From: Radicibacter daui
GTDB lineage: Bacteria > Pseudomonadota > Alphaproteobacteria > Radicibacterales > Radicibacteraceae
DNA length: 64,000 nt
Assembly (NCBI GenBank): GCA_030657355.1
Contig: CP131056.1
Span: forward strand, 1-64,000
Direction of reading: 5' to 3'
Positions 51,338 through 61,069 of the stretch are shown here, piece by piece. A program made the position numbers and the translations under genes. Below the pieces are notes generated by a model. That model saw only the letters and a program-made list of their open reading frames with translations. It was not told where the DNA came from and searched no databases. The number at the start of each line of letters is the position of its first letter. Position 1 is the stretch's first letter.

Positions 51338-52369
51338 TCAGCCCGTTACCGCTCCGCGGGCCTGCATGTCGCCATAGCGCCCCACCATGGTGGCAAGTTC
51401 CTCAGCCAGTTGCTGGCGAAGATGTGGCGGGCTCAGCAATTCAGCCTCCGGCCCCAGCCAGCGCACGAGGGAGAGCATGGCGCGCGGGCTGGTGTCGGGT
51501 ACTGTCATGCGAACCTTGCCGTCTTCGTCCGGCTCGAACAGTGCATGGGCGTAGTACCAGTCCTGCCGCAGCGTTTCGGCCTGCCGCTCCGTCATGCGGA
51601 TGCGTGTCATCTCGCTGTCCTGCGCCCACTGCTCCATGGCGCGCCCCAGCCAGGAGCGGCCAAGCATCGATTGCACGCTGAACTCCCGGTCTTGGCGAAA
51701 GGCCATGCCCATCACCTCCATGGAGATCACCCGGTCCGCCCGCCACATGCGGATGTCCCCGGCATCGATGGAATGGCCGACGAGGTACCAGAGATCGCGG
51801 TCAAACAGGATGGCGCGCGGCTCCACCTCATAAAAGCGCGAGCTTTCCCGCGAAGGATTGCGGTGCTCGAATCGTACCCGCCGGGCAGTGAGCAGCCCGC
51901 TCATGAAGGCATCGACCGCGCTTTGCGACAGCGTCGCCGATTTGGTGTCGTACCGGCCATGAAAGATATCGGGCGGCTGGCGCTCGATACCGACAAGGCG
52001 CGAGCCATCCAGCAGCAGCTCCCGCGCTGCCCGCGGCATGGAGGCAAGCAGCTTGCCCTGCGCACTGTCGAGTTCGGCCACCAGCGGAGTCGCCTTCAAT
52101 CCCCGCGCCACGGCAAGCGCCACCAGCAGTGCCGCCGTCTCGCTGCGGGTGAGGGCCACAGGCGCTTGCAGATACCCGTCGGCAAGCCGGTAGCCACCCA
52201 CGGCTCCACGCTCGGCCTCCACCGGCACGCCCAGCGCCAGCAACCGGTCGACATCCCGGTAGATGGTACGCAGCGACACTTCGAACTTTTCGGCAATCGC
52301 CGTCGCCGGCACCAGCCGCCCGCCCGAAAGCATCAGCAGGATGCCGAGCGCCCTTTCGATAGGATTCAT
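51338..52369 (-). CDS. WYL-domain transcriptional regulator (YafY type)
   Basis: This 343-residue protein has an N-terminal winged helix at about 1-60 (IERALGILLMLSGGRLVPATAIAEKFEVSLRTIYRDVDRL). A WYL domain covers about 140-225 ('RDLWYLVGHSIDAGDIRMWRADRVISMEV'), and a C-terminal WCX extension follows. Such regulators bind ligands or nucleic acids through the WYL barrel and often control nearby genes. It is divergent from the two DUF1127 genes, with a 149-base shared gap containing a dyad, so those genes are plausible targets. The ligand is unknown. Confidence 0.88.
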   Translation of the reverse strand: MNPIERALGILLMLSGGRLVPATAIAEKFEVSLRTIYRDVDRLLALGVPVEAERGAVGGYRLADGYLQAPVALTRSETAALLVALAVARGLKATPLVAELDSAQGKLLASMPRAARELLLDGSRLVGIERQPPDIFHGRYDTKSATLSQSAVDAFMSGLLTARRVRFEHRNPSRESSRFYEVEPRAILFDRDLWYLVGHSIDAGDIRMWRADRVISMEVMGMAFRQDREFSVQSMLGRSWLGRAMEQWAQDSEMTRIRMTERQAETLRQDWYYAHALFEPDEDGKVRMTVPDTSPRAMLSLVRWLGPEAELLSPPHLRQQLAEELATMVGRYGDMQARGAVTG

Positions 52370-52428
52370 GCCGTTTTCCCGTGAGGCCCCGATGATTTTT
52401 ACTTTTTTGGAACCTTAAGGGAACATAC

Positions 52429-52446
52429 CTGACACGCTGCTGTCAG
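52429..52446. promoter_or_regulatory. Inverted repeat between the WYL regulator and the DUF1127 genes
   Basis: CTGACA and TGTCAG form a perfect dyad with a six-base spacer, centred in the divergent promoter region. It is an operator candidate for the WYL protein. An AT-rich stretch with GGAAC motifs lies just upstream (52401-52425). Confidence 0.45.
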
Positions 52447-52517
52447 CTTTGACCTGTCATTCTCCCTCCATCGGCACCGCGAGCCTCTCGCGGCACCTCA
52501 TACGGGGAGTAACGAAC

Positions 52518-52748
52518 ATGTCCATGGTATCGCACAAAGCCGCGGCCCGCCTTGCTTCTCGCCGCCCGCTTCGCTCCGGCTTCGCAGCTGTCGGCGACTT
52601 CCTTGTCGGCCTCTGGCGCGTCCATCGCACCCGCCAGGCTCTCGACCGGCTGTCCGATTCCGGCCTCAACGACATCGGCCTGCGCCGCGACGAGTCGCTG
52701 TCGATGATGAACCCCTATTCCCGCTACCGCCCGTGGGACGGGCTTTGA
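52518..52748 (+). CDS. DUF1127 small protein, copy 1
   Basis: A 76-residue basic protein whose C-terminal half matches DUF1127 ('RTRQALDRLSDSGLNDIGLRRDE'). Small DUF1127 proteins act as RNA-binding or phosphate-, nitrogen- or stress-related regulators in alphaproteobacteria, but no function can be assigned here. The ATG at 52518 has GGGGAG 8 bases upstream, which is better than the longer open frame. A second, related gene follows 48 bases after the stop. Confidence 0.85.
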   Translation: MSMVSHKAAARLASRRPLRSGFAAVGDFLVGLWRVHRTRQALDRLSDSGLNDIGLRRDESLSMMNPYSRYRPWDGL

Positions 52749-52796
52749 AACCGGCCTTCGCGCCGTTTCGTTTCCGTGTTCAGAGGAGTTTTGATC

Positions 52797-53018
52797 ATGA
52801 GCTTTGCTCTTCTCCTGCGCACCGACCGTAAGGCTGCTGCCAGCCATCGCTCAGGCTTCAGCCTGTCACGCACCCTTGCCCGCTGGTCGCAGCGCCTTGC
52901 CACCCGCCGTGCGCTCGACCGGCTGTCCGACACCGGGCTCAAGGATATCGGCTTCGTCCGCCAGGGCCCTGCCGATGTCAGCTTCTTCACCGGCGATGGC
53001 ACCCGCCACGACTGGTAA
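52797..53018 (+). CDS. DUF1127 small protein, copy 2
   Basis: A 73-residue basic protein. Its core 'ATRRALDRLSDTGLKDIGFVRQ' repeats the DUF1127 motif of the upstream gene, while the rest differs. The tail ends in 'FFTGDGTRHDW'. The ATG at 52797 has AGAGGAG about 8 bases upstream. The pair looks like a tandem duplication in one transcript that ends at the strong terminator that follows. Confidence 0.85.
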   Translation: MSFALLLRTDRKAAASHRSGFSLSRTLARWSQRLATRRALDRLSDTGLKDIGFVRQGPADVSFFTGDGTRHDW

Positions 53019-53028
53019 GGGGCTCCGC

Positions 53029-53072
53029 AAAAACAAAAGCCCGGCATCACTGGATGCCGGGCTTTTGTTTTT
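53029..53072. terminator. Strong bidirectional terminator between DUF1127 and hisS
   Basis: A perfect 20-base stem (A5-C-A4-GCCCGGCATC with its complement) has a four-base loop ACTG. Poly-A on one side and poly-T on the other let it end both the DUF1127 and hisS transcripts. Confidence 0.95.
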
Positions 53073-53093
53073 GAAGTCGAAACCCTGCCGGAA

Positions 53094-54332
53094 TCAGGCC
53101 GTCAGCCGCGGTGCCAGCTGATCAAAGGCCACTTCCTGCTGCTCACCGCTGGTAAGGTCGCGCACCGTGACCACGCCCTTGGCCAGTTCATCCTCACCGA
53201 GGATAACCGCATGAGTGGCATTCTGCTTGTCGGCGCGCTGCAGGCGGCGCTTCAGGTTGCCGCTGTAACCCATCTCGACATAAAGCCCGGCGCGGCGCAG
53301 CTGCTCGGCCAGCACCAGCCCCTTGCGCTCCGCAGCCTCACCCAGCGGAATGAGCGCCACCGGACGCGGCGCTGCCGGCGCCTGATCGGCCAGCATCATC
53401 AGCCGCTCAATGCCCGAACCCCAGCCGATGCCCGGCAGCCTGGGGCCGCCCAGTTGCTCGACAAGGCCGTCATACCGGCCGCCGGCCAGCACCGTGCCCT
53501 GCGCGCCGAGCGCCGTGGTGGTGAACTCGAAGGTGGTGTGGGTGTAGTAGTCGAGCCCGCGCACCAGCGTCTGGTTACGCACATAGGGCACGCCAATCGC
53601 CTCCAGCCCTTCGCGGACCCGGGCAAAGAAGCTGAGCGAATATTCATTGAGGTAATCGTCAAAGCGCGGGGCATTCACCACCAGCGCCTTGTCGCCCTCA
53701 TCCTTGCTGTCGAGGATACGCAGCGGGTTGCGCTGCAGGCGCACGCGGCTGTCTTCCGACAGCTTGTCGGCATGGCCGGTGAAATAGGCAACCAGCGCCT
53801 CGCGGTAGGTAGCGCGGCTTTCAAGGTCGCCCAGCGTGTTGAGCTCGAGCGTGATCTTGTCGCCCAGGCCAAGCGCGGAAAGGATATGCGCACCCGTCGC
53901 GATCACCTCGATATCCGCCACCGGCGTTTCCACGCCGATCAGCTCGACACCGATCTGGTGGAACTGGCGATAGCGTCCCTTCTGCGGGCGCTCATAGCGG
54001 AACATCGGCCCGGCATAGAACACCTTCCACGGCACCTGGTTCTGCAGACCGTTGGAGATGAAGGCGCGCACCATGCCGGCGGTGCCTTCCGGGCGCAACG
54101 TCACGTTCTCGCCGCCGCGATCCTCGAAGCTGTACATCTCCTTGGAGACGACATCCGACGTCTCGCCCATCGAGCGGGCGAACACATCGGTCACTTCCAT
54201 GATCGGCGTGTCCGCATGCTCGAAGCCATAACGCCCGGCCACCGCACGGGCGGTGTCAACCACGTGACGGAACCGACGATAGTCTTCCGGCAGCATGTCC
54301 TGCATGCCGCGAACCGGCTGATAGGCGGGCAC
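53094..54332 (-). CDS. hisS: Histidyl-tRNA synthetase
   Basis: A 412-residue class II synthetase. Motif 2 is 'MFRYERPQKGRYRQFHQIGVE', the His-specific loop 'LVRGLDYYTHTTFEF', and motif 3 'GGRYDGLVEQLGG' with 'GIGWGSGIERLMM'. A C-terminal anticodon-binding domain follows from about 320. The GTG at 54332 is chosen: GGGAG lies 7 bases upstream, and MPAYQPVRGMQD is the family N-terminus. The longer open frame is Cys-rich and unlike any HisS. It is preceded by the metallophosphoesterase gene on the same strand. Confidence 0.95.
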   Translation of the reverse strand: MPAYQPVRGMQDMLPEDYRRFRHVVDTARAVAGRYGFEHADTPIMEVTDVFARSMGETSDVVSKEMYSFEDRGGENVTLRPEGTAGMVRAFISNGLQNQVPWKVFYAGPMFRYERPQKGRYRQFHQIGVELIGVETPVADIEVIATGAHILSALGLGDKITLELNTLGDLESRATYREALVAYFTGHADKLSEDSRVRLQRNPLRILDSKDEGDKALVVNAPRFDDYLNEYSLSFFARVREGLEAIGVPYVRNQTLVRGLDYYTHTTFEFTTTALGAQGTVLAGGRYDGLVEQLGGPRLPGIGWGSGIERLMMLADQAPAAPRPVALIPLGEAAERKGLVLAEQLRRAGLYVEMGYSGNLKRRLQRADKQNATHAVILGEDELAKGVVTVRDLTSGEQQEVAFDQLAPRLTA

Positions 54333-54437
54333 TGGCGAGCTCCCATATGGGCAAGATGGCGTCAGGCAAAACTGACTGTAAGTGCGGGCTCGTTTCCTAA
54401 GCGCTTTGGCGGCGGCGATCAAGGCTGCCCGGCAGGC

Positions 54438-55181
54438 TCATGCCGGCGTCACCCGTCCCGTTGCCAGCGCCTCGGCCCAATCCGCCCGCCCGCGCTGGGC
54501 CGCAAGCACTGCGGCGGCTTGCCAGTCATAGCTGACCGTCACGAACTCCGCCTGCCACTCTTCCCCCTCCTGCTCTGGCCCCTTCAGCAGCGCATAACGC
54601 GCATCGGGGCTGCCGGTCTGCATGCGATGATCATGGTCGAGGTAGGCCGGGCAACCGACGCTGCCGGGGTTGAGCAGCAGGCGCCCATCCGCCAGCCGCA
54701 GCCAGCGTGGCAGGTGGCTGTGCCCGTGCAGGATTACTTCCGCCTTGCCGGTATCCCCCAGCCGTGCGGCTATCTGCTCCGCCTCCGCCAGCACCATCTC
54801 GCCAGCGATCACCCGCTCGGCCAGATACTCCTCGTCGCTCACGGGCGTGCCATGGCAGGCAAGAAGGCGCCCTTCCAGCAAAGACACCGTCGCCGGCAGA
54901 CCAGCAAGCCAGCCCGATTGCTCCGCCGACAACTCGGAGCGGGCATGGGCATCCGACAGCCCGCCCCCGCCCGGCGTTACCACATAGCGGTCGTGGTTAC
55001 CGCGCACCGTCGGCCAGCCGAGGCGCATCAGCTCGCGCGCCGTTTCCCCGGCGTCCAGCGGGCCGGAAACACAGTCGCCCAGATTGACGATCAAGCCGGG
55101 CCGGCGGGGCTGAAGGTCCGCCAATACCGCCTTCAGCGCCGCAAGGTTTCCGTGAATGTCCGCCAGCACCGCAATCAGCAT
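54438..55181 (-). CDS. Metallophosphoesterase (YfcE-like)
   Basis: A 247-residue calcineurin-like phosphoesterase. The metal motifs are in order: 'DIHGNLAAL' at residues 8-16, 'GDCVSGPLD', 'GNHDRYV', 'CHGTPVSDEEYL' and 'HGHSHLPR'. The block 'LLLNPGSVGCPAY' is typical. Members hydrolyse phosphodiesters, Ap4A or phosphoproteins; the substrate cannot be chosen from sequence. It is 47 bases downstream of argP and 105 upstream of hisS, all on the minus strand, so it may be part of a longer transcript. Confidence 0.9.
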   Translation of the reverse strand: MLIAVLADIHGNLAALKAVLADLQPRRPGLIVNLGDCVSGPLDAGETARELMRLGWPTVRGNHDRYVVTPGGGGLSDAHARSELSAEQSGWLAGLPATVSLLEGRLLACHGTPVSDEEYLAERVIAGEMVLAEAEQIAARLGDTGKAEVILHGHSHLPRWLRLADGRLLLNPGSVGCPAYLDHDHRMQTGSPDARYALLKGPEQEGEEWQAEFVTVSYDWQAAAVLAAQRGRADWAEALATGRVTPA

Positions 55182-55228
55182 CGTGGTCGTTCCTTTCTTT
55201 CGCGCCTGGTCTTTCGCGCCTGGCCGCC

Positions 55229-56125
55229 TCAGACTTTCAGCAGATTTTTCGCTGCCGTGGTGCGGACAGCCTGCGTCAGCCGTTCCAGAAGCGGCGTGGC
55301 AAGCCGCGTGCGCTGCCAGTAGAGCGCTACATCAATGGCAAGTTTCGGCGCCAGCTCTACCAGCCGCCCTGCCGCCAGATGCCGTTCGGCCAGCACCGGC
55401 GGTGTCATCGCCCAGCCAAGGCCTGCAAGCGTCATGTCCAGCATGCCCTGCGTGGAGGGAAGCCAGTGACAGGGCGCGGCAAGGCGGATGCCCCATGCCG
55501 CCTGCGCCCAGCGCGACTGCAATTCGTCCCGGCGGTCAAAGCGCAGAATCGGTGCTTGCTGCAGGCTTTGCGCATCCACGCCGCCGGCGAAAAAGCGGGT
55601 GATGAAATCGGGGCTCGCCACGGCGACATAGCGGATGGCGCCCAGCGGATAGGTCTTGCAGCCCGGCACCGGGGCCGGGTCCGCCGTCACCGCGGCAATC
55701 ACCTCGCCGCTGCGCAGCCTGCCGGCAGTATGCGCCTCGTCCTCCATCACGAAATCCAGCAGCGCACCTGTCTCGGCACTGAAGCGTGCCGCAGCGGCGG
55801 AAAACCAGGTGGCAATGCTGTCCGCATTGACCGCCACCCGCACCATCGCCGGCCCCTGCGCCTGATCGGCGAGTTTGGGCAGCGCCCCCACCACGTCGCT
55901 TTCCAGCAGGCGAACCTGTTCGACATGGGCGCACAGTTTCGCCCCCACTTCGGTTGCCCGGCAGGGGACACCCCGTGTCAGCAAGATCGCACCGACACGC
56001 TCCTCCAGCCCCTTCACCCGCTGGGAAACTGCCGACGGCGTGATGCCGAGAACGGCGGCTGCCTTTTCAAAGCTGCCTTCACGCACCACGGCAGCAACAG
56101 CGGCAAGAGAGGGGTAGTCCAGCAT
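55229..56125 (-). CDS. argP: LysR-family regulator of the ArgP/LysG type
   Basis: A 298-residue protein. Residues 1-60 hold the winged helix ('SFEKAAAVLGITPSAVSQRVKGLEERVGAILLTRG'). The C-terminal periplasmic-binding-like effector domain follows, with 'GEVIAAVTADPAPVPGCKTYPLG', a distinctive ArgP segment. ArgP/LysG senses lysine or arginine and activates an amino-acid exporter. It is divergent from the LysE/ArgO-type exporter gene at 56195, the classic arrangement. The ATG at 56125 starts the family region; the upstream open frame is antisense to the exporter. Confidence 0.93.
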   Translation of the reverse strand: MLDYPSLAAVAAVVREGSFEKAAAVLGITPSAVSQRVKGLEERVGAILLTRGVPCRATEVGAKLCAHVEQVRLLESDVVGALPKLADQAQGPAMVRVAVNADSIATWFSAAAARFSAETGALLDFVMEDEAHTAGRLRSGEVIAAVTADPAPVPGCKTYPLGAIRYVAVASPDFITRFFAGGVDAQSLQQAPILRFDRRDELQSRWAQAAWGIRLAAPCHWLPSTQGMLDMTLAGLGWAMTPPVLAERHLAAGRLVELAPKLAIDVALYWQRTRLATPLLERLTQAVRTTAAKNLLKV

Positions 56126-56148
56126 TAGCCAGCCTAATTCAGGATAAG

Positions 56149-56164
56149 AATCTTTAGCTAGATT
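56149..56164. promoter_or_regulatory. Dyad in the argP-argO divergent promoter region
   Basis: AATCT and AGATT pair around TTAGCT in the 69-base gap between the divergent genes, which is AT-rich compared with the flanks. Position and size fit a LysR-type binding site for the ArgP-like protein; not proven. Confidence 0.5.
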
Positions 56165-56194
56165 ACAGCGCGGCCGCGCGTCATCAAAGGGCCC

Positions 56195-56821
56195 ATGATG
56201 ACTTCGCTCCTCCCCGCCTTCACCAAGGGCTTTGCCCTGTCCGCCGGCCTGATCATTGCCATCGGCGCACAGAACATGTTCGTGCTGCGCCAGGGGCTGA
56301 AGCGGGAGCATGTTTTGCCCATCGTGCTGTTCTGCGCGGCGGCGGATGCCACGCTCATTACTGCCGGCGTCAGTGGCCTTGGCGGCATTCTCGCCCTTAT
56401 CCCCGGCCTGTCGCTGGGCCTCAGCCTCGGCGGGGCGATCTTCCTCAGCTGGTACGGCATCTCCGCGCTGCGCCGTGCGGCGCATCCGGAAGCGCTGGTG
56501 CTCAGCCAGCAGGCCGGCCTTACATTGAGCGCCGCGCTGGCCGGCACTGCGGCTTTCACCTTCCTCAACCCGCATGTCTATATCGACACCGTGATGCTGA
56601 TGGGGGCAGTGGGTGCCAGCCTCATGGCGCCCGAGCGGCCCTTCTTCATCACCGGGGCGGCCCTTGCTAGTTTCACCTGGTTCGCCGCGCTCGGCTTCGG
56701 CGCCCGTTTCCTTGCTCCGCTGCTCTCACGCCCCGCTGCCTGGCGCGCACTGGATCTGGCCATCGGCCTTGTGATGCTGGCGCTGGCGGCCAATCTCGCC
56801 CATGGCGCACTCGCGCCTTAG
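56195..56821 (+). CDS. argO: LysE/ArgO-family amino-acid exporter
   Basis: This 208-residue protein has about six membrane helices. Family motifs are 'FALSAGLIIAIGAQNMFVLRQGLKREHVLPIVLFCAAADATLI' near the N-terminus, 'WYGISALRRA' in the loop, and 'TAAFTFLNPHVYIDTVMLMGAVG' in helix four. Known members export arginine or lysine, protecting the cell against basic amino acid excess. It is controlled by the divergent ArgP-like gene in relatives, and the same arrangement is seen here. Confidence 0.93.
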   Translation: MMTSLLPAFTKGFALSAGLIIAIGAQNMFVLRQGLKREHVLPIVLFCAAADATLITAGVSGLGGILALIPGLSLGLSLGGAIFLSWYGISALRRAAHPEALVLSQQAGLTLSAALAGTAAFTFLNPHVYIDTVMLMGAVGASLMAPERPFFITGAALASFTWFAALGFGARFLAPLLSRPAAWRALDLAIGLVMLALAANLAHGALAP

Positions 56822-56999
56822 GTCTCCGGCACGGAACGATGCCGGCATACCGTTGAAGGCTGCCGGCTTATCCTCCCGGATAGAGAGGTCATTTTTGCAA
56901 AATGGCTGACGCCAAATCGTAATGTTTTGGTTATAGGAATGACGGTCATAGTGCGCGCCTGAGCCCCCACTCCAGCACACCCGAGCCGACAGCCCGATC

Positions 57000-57926
57000 T
57001 TGCAGACCCACAGCCCACTCGACCCGCGTCCCGACCTGCGCAGCCCACGGCTTGCCGCCCGTCCCTTCGCGGTTTCGGCTCCGCAGCTGGCCCTGCCGCC
57101 GGCCGGCGATGAACCCAATTTCTCCTACGCCTCACCGGATGACGGGCCCTTCAAGCGCCTTGCCATCCGCACCATCGAGAAGGCGACCGGTCAGCCGCAT
57201 CTGCGCCGACTTTATCTCCAGCATCGCCGCGCCCCACGCCCGGGAGAAGATTTCTGGGCCTCTGCGGTGCGCCGCCTGGAACTCAATCTCGACTACGACC
57301 ATCAGCGCCTTGCTGACATTCCGCGGGAAGGCCCGCTGGTGGTGGTCGCCAATCACCCGTTCGGGGTGCTGGATGGCATCGTCATCTCGCACCTCGTTTC
57401 GCTGGTCCGCAGCGAATTCAAAGTGCTGACCAATTCGGTGCTCTACCAGGCGCCGGAGGTGCAGCCCTATGTGCTGCCGGTGGATTTTGCCGAAACGCCG
57501 GAAGCGCTGCGCACCAATCTGGAAACGCGCGCCTCGGCGCTCAAGCTGCTGCAGTCGGGCGGCACCATCGTGGTGTTTCCGGGCGGCGGCGTTGCCACCA
57601 CACCCAAACCCTTCGCCCGCCATGCCGTCGAGCTGGAGTGGAAGACCTTCACCGCCAAGCTCATCTCGGCCTCGAAGGCAACGGTGGTGCCGATCTATTT
57701 CCACGGCCAGAACAGCCGCCTGTTCCAGATCGCAAGCCATGTCAGCCTGACGCTCCGGCTCTCGCTGCTGTTCCGGGAAGTGCGCGGACGCATCGGCTCC
57801 ACGCTTCGTGTCGGCATCGGCGAGCCAATCTCGCCGGCGGAGCTGGCCGGCATCGGCGACCGCAAGCAGCTGATGGCGGAACTGCAGCGCCGGGTCATGG
57901 CGCTTGGCCAGCCCGGTACTGCCTGA
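57000..57926 (+). CDS. Lysophospholipid acyltransferase family protein (PlsC-like)
   Basis: A 308-residue protein with the acyltransferase motif 'VVANHPFGVLDGIVI', where NHPFG is the variant of NHxxxxD found in the 'hemolysin' or ornithine-lipid branch. Further family blocks are 'LVRSEFKVLTNSVLYQAPEV', 'FPGGGVATTPKPF' and 'VVPIYFHGQNSRLFQIASHVSLTLRLSLLFREV'. It probably acylates a lyso-lipid at the inner membrane, and ornithine-lipid synthesis is one possibility. The TTG at 57000 is the only convenient start, and its Shine-Dalgarno is weak, so the N-terminal 40 residues (Pro-rich) are uncertain. A terminator follows. Confidence 0.85.
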   Translation: MQTHSPLDPRPDLRSPRLAARPFAVSAPQLALPPAGDEPNFSYASPDDGPFKRLAIRTIEKATGQPHLRRLYLQHRRAPRPGEDFWASAVRRLELNLDYDHQRLADIPREGPLVVVANHPFGVLDGIVISHLVSLVRSEFKVLTNSVLYQAPEVQPYVLPVDFAETPEALRTNLETRASALKLLQSGGTIVVFPGGGVATTPKPFARHAVELEWKTFTAKLISASKATVVPIYFHGQNSRLFQIASHVSLTLRLSLLFREVRGRIGSTLRVGIGEPISPAELAGIGDRKQLMAELQRRVMALGQPGTA

Positions 57927-57949
57927 GTTTCAAAACATGCCGGATAGAT

Positions 57950-57980
57950 AAAAGGCGCCCCTCTCGGAGGGGCGCCTTTT
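57950..57980. terminator. Bidirectional terminator between the acyltransferase and chemoreceptor genes
   Basis: A 14-base stem, AAAAGGCGCCCCTC and GAGGGGCGCCTTTT, with loop TCG lies between convergent stops. A4 and T4 flanks make it usable from both sides. Confidence 0.92.
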
Positions 57981-57983
57981 GTT

Positions 57984-59705
57984 TCAGCCCTGACGGATCT
58001 GCTGCACCAGATCGGCGAAGGTAGAGGCCAGCTCGTTGCTGCGCTCCATCAGCGCATTGCCGCTATCCAGCAGGGTCGTTGCCGCTTCGCCGGTCTGGCG
58101 CGCCGCGCCATCAAGGCCCTTCACATTGCTGGAGACGGTGCCGGTACCCTCGGCCGCCTTGTCGATATTGTCGACGATGTGACGTGTGGCATGCTGCTGC
58201 TCGCCCACAGCCCGGGCGATGTGGCCGGAGATCTCGTCCACGCCGCCAATCGTCTGCGCAATCTGTTCGATCGCGGTGACGCTGCGGCGGGTCTCTTCCT
58301 GGATCGCGCCAACCTGGGCGGCAATTTCCTCGGTCGCCCGTGCCGTCTGACCCGCAAGATTCTTCACCTCGCCTGCCACCACGGCGAAGCCGCGACCGGC
58401 TTCGCCGGCCCGCGCCGCTTCGATGGTGGCGTTAAGGGCCAACAGATTGGTCTGGCTGGCGATGGAGGAGATCAGCTCGACGATCTCGCCGATCTTCTGC
58501 GAGGAAGCCTGCAGCCCTTCGACTGCCGAGCGGGTGGTGCGCGCCTCTTCTACAGCCGCAGCGATCACCTTGCTCGATTGCTGCACCTGACGGCCGATAT
58601 CCTCGCTGGAGCGGGCCAGCTGCTGGGCGGCAGACACAGCGGCATTCACCGTCTCGGTGGTATTGTCGCTGGCGCAGGCAGCGGAAGTTGCCTGAGAGAT
58701 GGAGGTGGCGGAAACACGGCTCAGCGCCTCGGCCTCACCGCGCATGGATGAGGTGCGCTGCTGCAGGTCGCCGACAATACGGCCGACACCGGTCTCGAAA
58801 CGGTCAGCCATGGCGCTCAGGGTACGGCGTCGCTCGACCGCCATCTCGCGCTCATGCTCAAGCTGACGTTCCTTGAGGCGCGCATTTTCGCGCAGGAAGT
58901 CTGCCATATGGTGGATAGCGCGGGCGATCTCGCCGATCTGGTCCTTGCGCCCCTCGAATTCCGGCACGCCGGCAAGATTGCCTTCGCGCAGGGCGTTGAG
59001 AGCGTTAACCGACTTGCCGAGCGGGCGCAGCGACTGGCGAATGACCAGCAGCGTCAGCACCATCAGCACCACGAAGACGAGGCCCGCCACCAGCATGGTA
59101 ACCTGCGTGACGTTGCCCACTACCGCCTGAATGCGCGCCTTTTCCACGCCGACATAAAGAATGCCAACGGCCGCACCCTGCTTGTCGAAGATCGGCACAT
59201 AGTTGGTGTAGTAGTCGCGGCCAAGGATATTGGCTTCGCCCAGATAGGCCTTGCCGGCGCGGATGACGGGATAAACAGCGCCCTGCTGCCCAAGCTGCGT
59301 GCCCACGGCACGGCTTCCATCCGGCTTCTTGATGTTCGTCGTGCGCCGCCAGTAATCCTGCGACTTGTCATCCCAGACGAAGACAGTGGCCGTGTTGCCG
59401 GTCAGGCGGCCGATTTCATCGGTCAGCGTATAGTCGGTGCCGAAGTCCGGCATTGCCTCGACGGAAATCTTCTCCACGTTACCGTCCGCGCCCAGCACGA
59501 CATCAATACCGGAATGAGCCGCCTTGAAGAGATGGGCCGCCACCCGCAGGCTCTGCTTCTGTTCGCTGACAGCGCGGCTGGTTGCATAGGACTGCAGATT
59601 GAGCCGGGCGGCAAAGGTCACGGCAGCGATGGCAACCAGCAGCAGAAAGCCGACGCCCAGCGTAAAGCGCTGGTTCAGCCCGATCTTCTGTCCAAGCGAA
59701 AACAT
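57984..59705 (-). CDS. Methyl-accepting chemotaxis protein with periplasmic Cache domain
   Basis: A 573-residue chemoreceptor. A first membrane helix is at about 15-37, and a periplasmic Cache domain covers about 40-195 ('[37 protein letters not shown]', '[30 protein letters not shown]'). A second helix is at about 200-225, then a HAMP domain and the signalling domain with hairpin tip '[38 protein letters not shown]'. No C-terminal CheR-binding pentapeptide is seen. Its ligand is unknown. The ATG at 59705 starts at the usual short basic tail. Two palindromes lie upstream. Confidence 0.92.
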   Translation of the reverse strand: MFSLGQKIGLNQRFTLGVGFLLLVAIAAVTFAARLNLQSYATSRAVSEQKQSLRVAAHLFKAAHSGIDVVLGADGNVEKISVEAMPDFGTDYTLTDEIGRLTGNTATVFVWDDKSQDYWRRTTNIKKPDGSRAVGTQLGQQGAVYPVIRAGKAYLGEANILGRDYYTNYVPIFDKQGAAVGILYVGVEKARIQAVVGNVTQVTMLVAGLVFVVLMVLTLLVIRQSLRPLGKSVNALNALREGNLAGVPEFEGRKDQIGEIARAIHHMADFLRENARLKERQLEHEREMAVERRRTLSAMADRFETGVGRIVGDLQQRTSSMRGEAEALSRVSATSISQATSAACASDNTTETVNAAVSAAQQLARSSEDIGRQVQQSSKVIAAAVEEARTTRSAVEGLQASSQKIGEIVELISSIASQTNLLALNATIEAARAGEAGRGFAVVAGEVKNLAGQTARATEEIAAQVGAIQEETRRSVTAIEQIAQTIGGVDEISGHIARAVGEQQHATRHIVDNIDKAAEGTGTVSSNVKGLDGAARQTGEAATTLLDSGNALMERSNELASTFADLVQQIRQG

Positions 59706-59814
59706 TAAATTGGCCTCGTAGATGTTCCCGGCGGCGGCGGTCCGGTCGAAAGGCAAACAGCGCCCCGTTTCGCGCCAAGCTACTCACAGCGTGGCGCGCC
59801 CGTAAAAACCGCGA

Positions 59815-59830
59815 ACGGATAGGTATCCGT
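59815..59830. promoter_or_regulatory. Palindrome upstream of the chemoreceptor gene
   Basis: ACGGATA and TATCCGT form a perfect dyad with a two-base centre, 110 bases before the chemoreceptor start. It is operator-like, but the regulator is unknown. Confidence 0.4.
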
Positions 59831-59843
59831 ATGAATAATTGAT

Positions 59844-59853
59844 TAGTCGACTA
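59844..59853. promoter_or_regulatory. Ten-base palindrome upstream of the chemoreceptor gene
   Basis: TAGTCGACTA is a perfect palindrome in an AT-rich patch, 14 bases beyond the ACGGATA dyad. Short enough to arise by chance. Confidence 0.25.
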
Positions 59854-59864
59854 TGGAGTTATGC

Positions 59865-59894
59865 AAAAAACGGGCGGCACTGCTGCGCCGCCCG
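59865..59894 (-). terminator. Rho-independent terminator after trpS
   Basis: On the minus strand, CGGGCGGC pairs with GCCGCCCG around an eight-base loop, then six T residues follow. It lies 38 bases after the trpS stop. Confidence 0.88.
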
Positions 59895-59931
59895 TTGTTC
59901 GTCAAGGATACAAATTGTCCAAGCTGGTGAC

Positions 59932-60939
<1,008 letters not shown>

Positions 60940-61069
60940 GACCGCCACTCTCCATCCGGGATAAGAAGTATCTTGGTAGACGCCACCCGTTTGCGGGGCG
61001 GCAGTTGCACAACGCCTTAAAGAACCGCGCCCGGACTGGTCAAGGGAATGCGGCGCAGCGGACTGCCTC

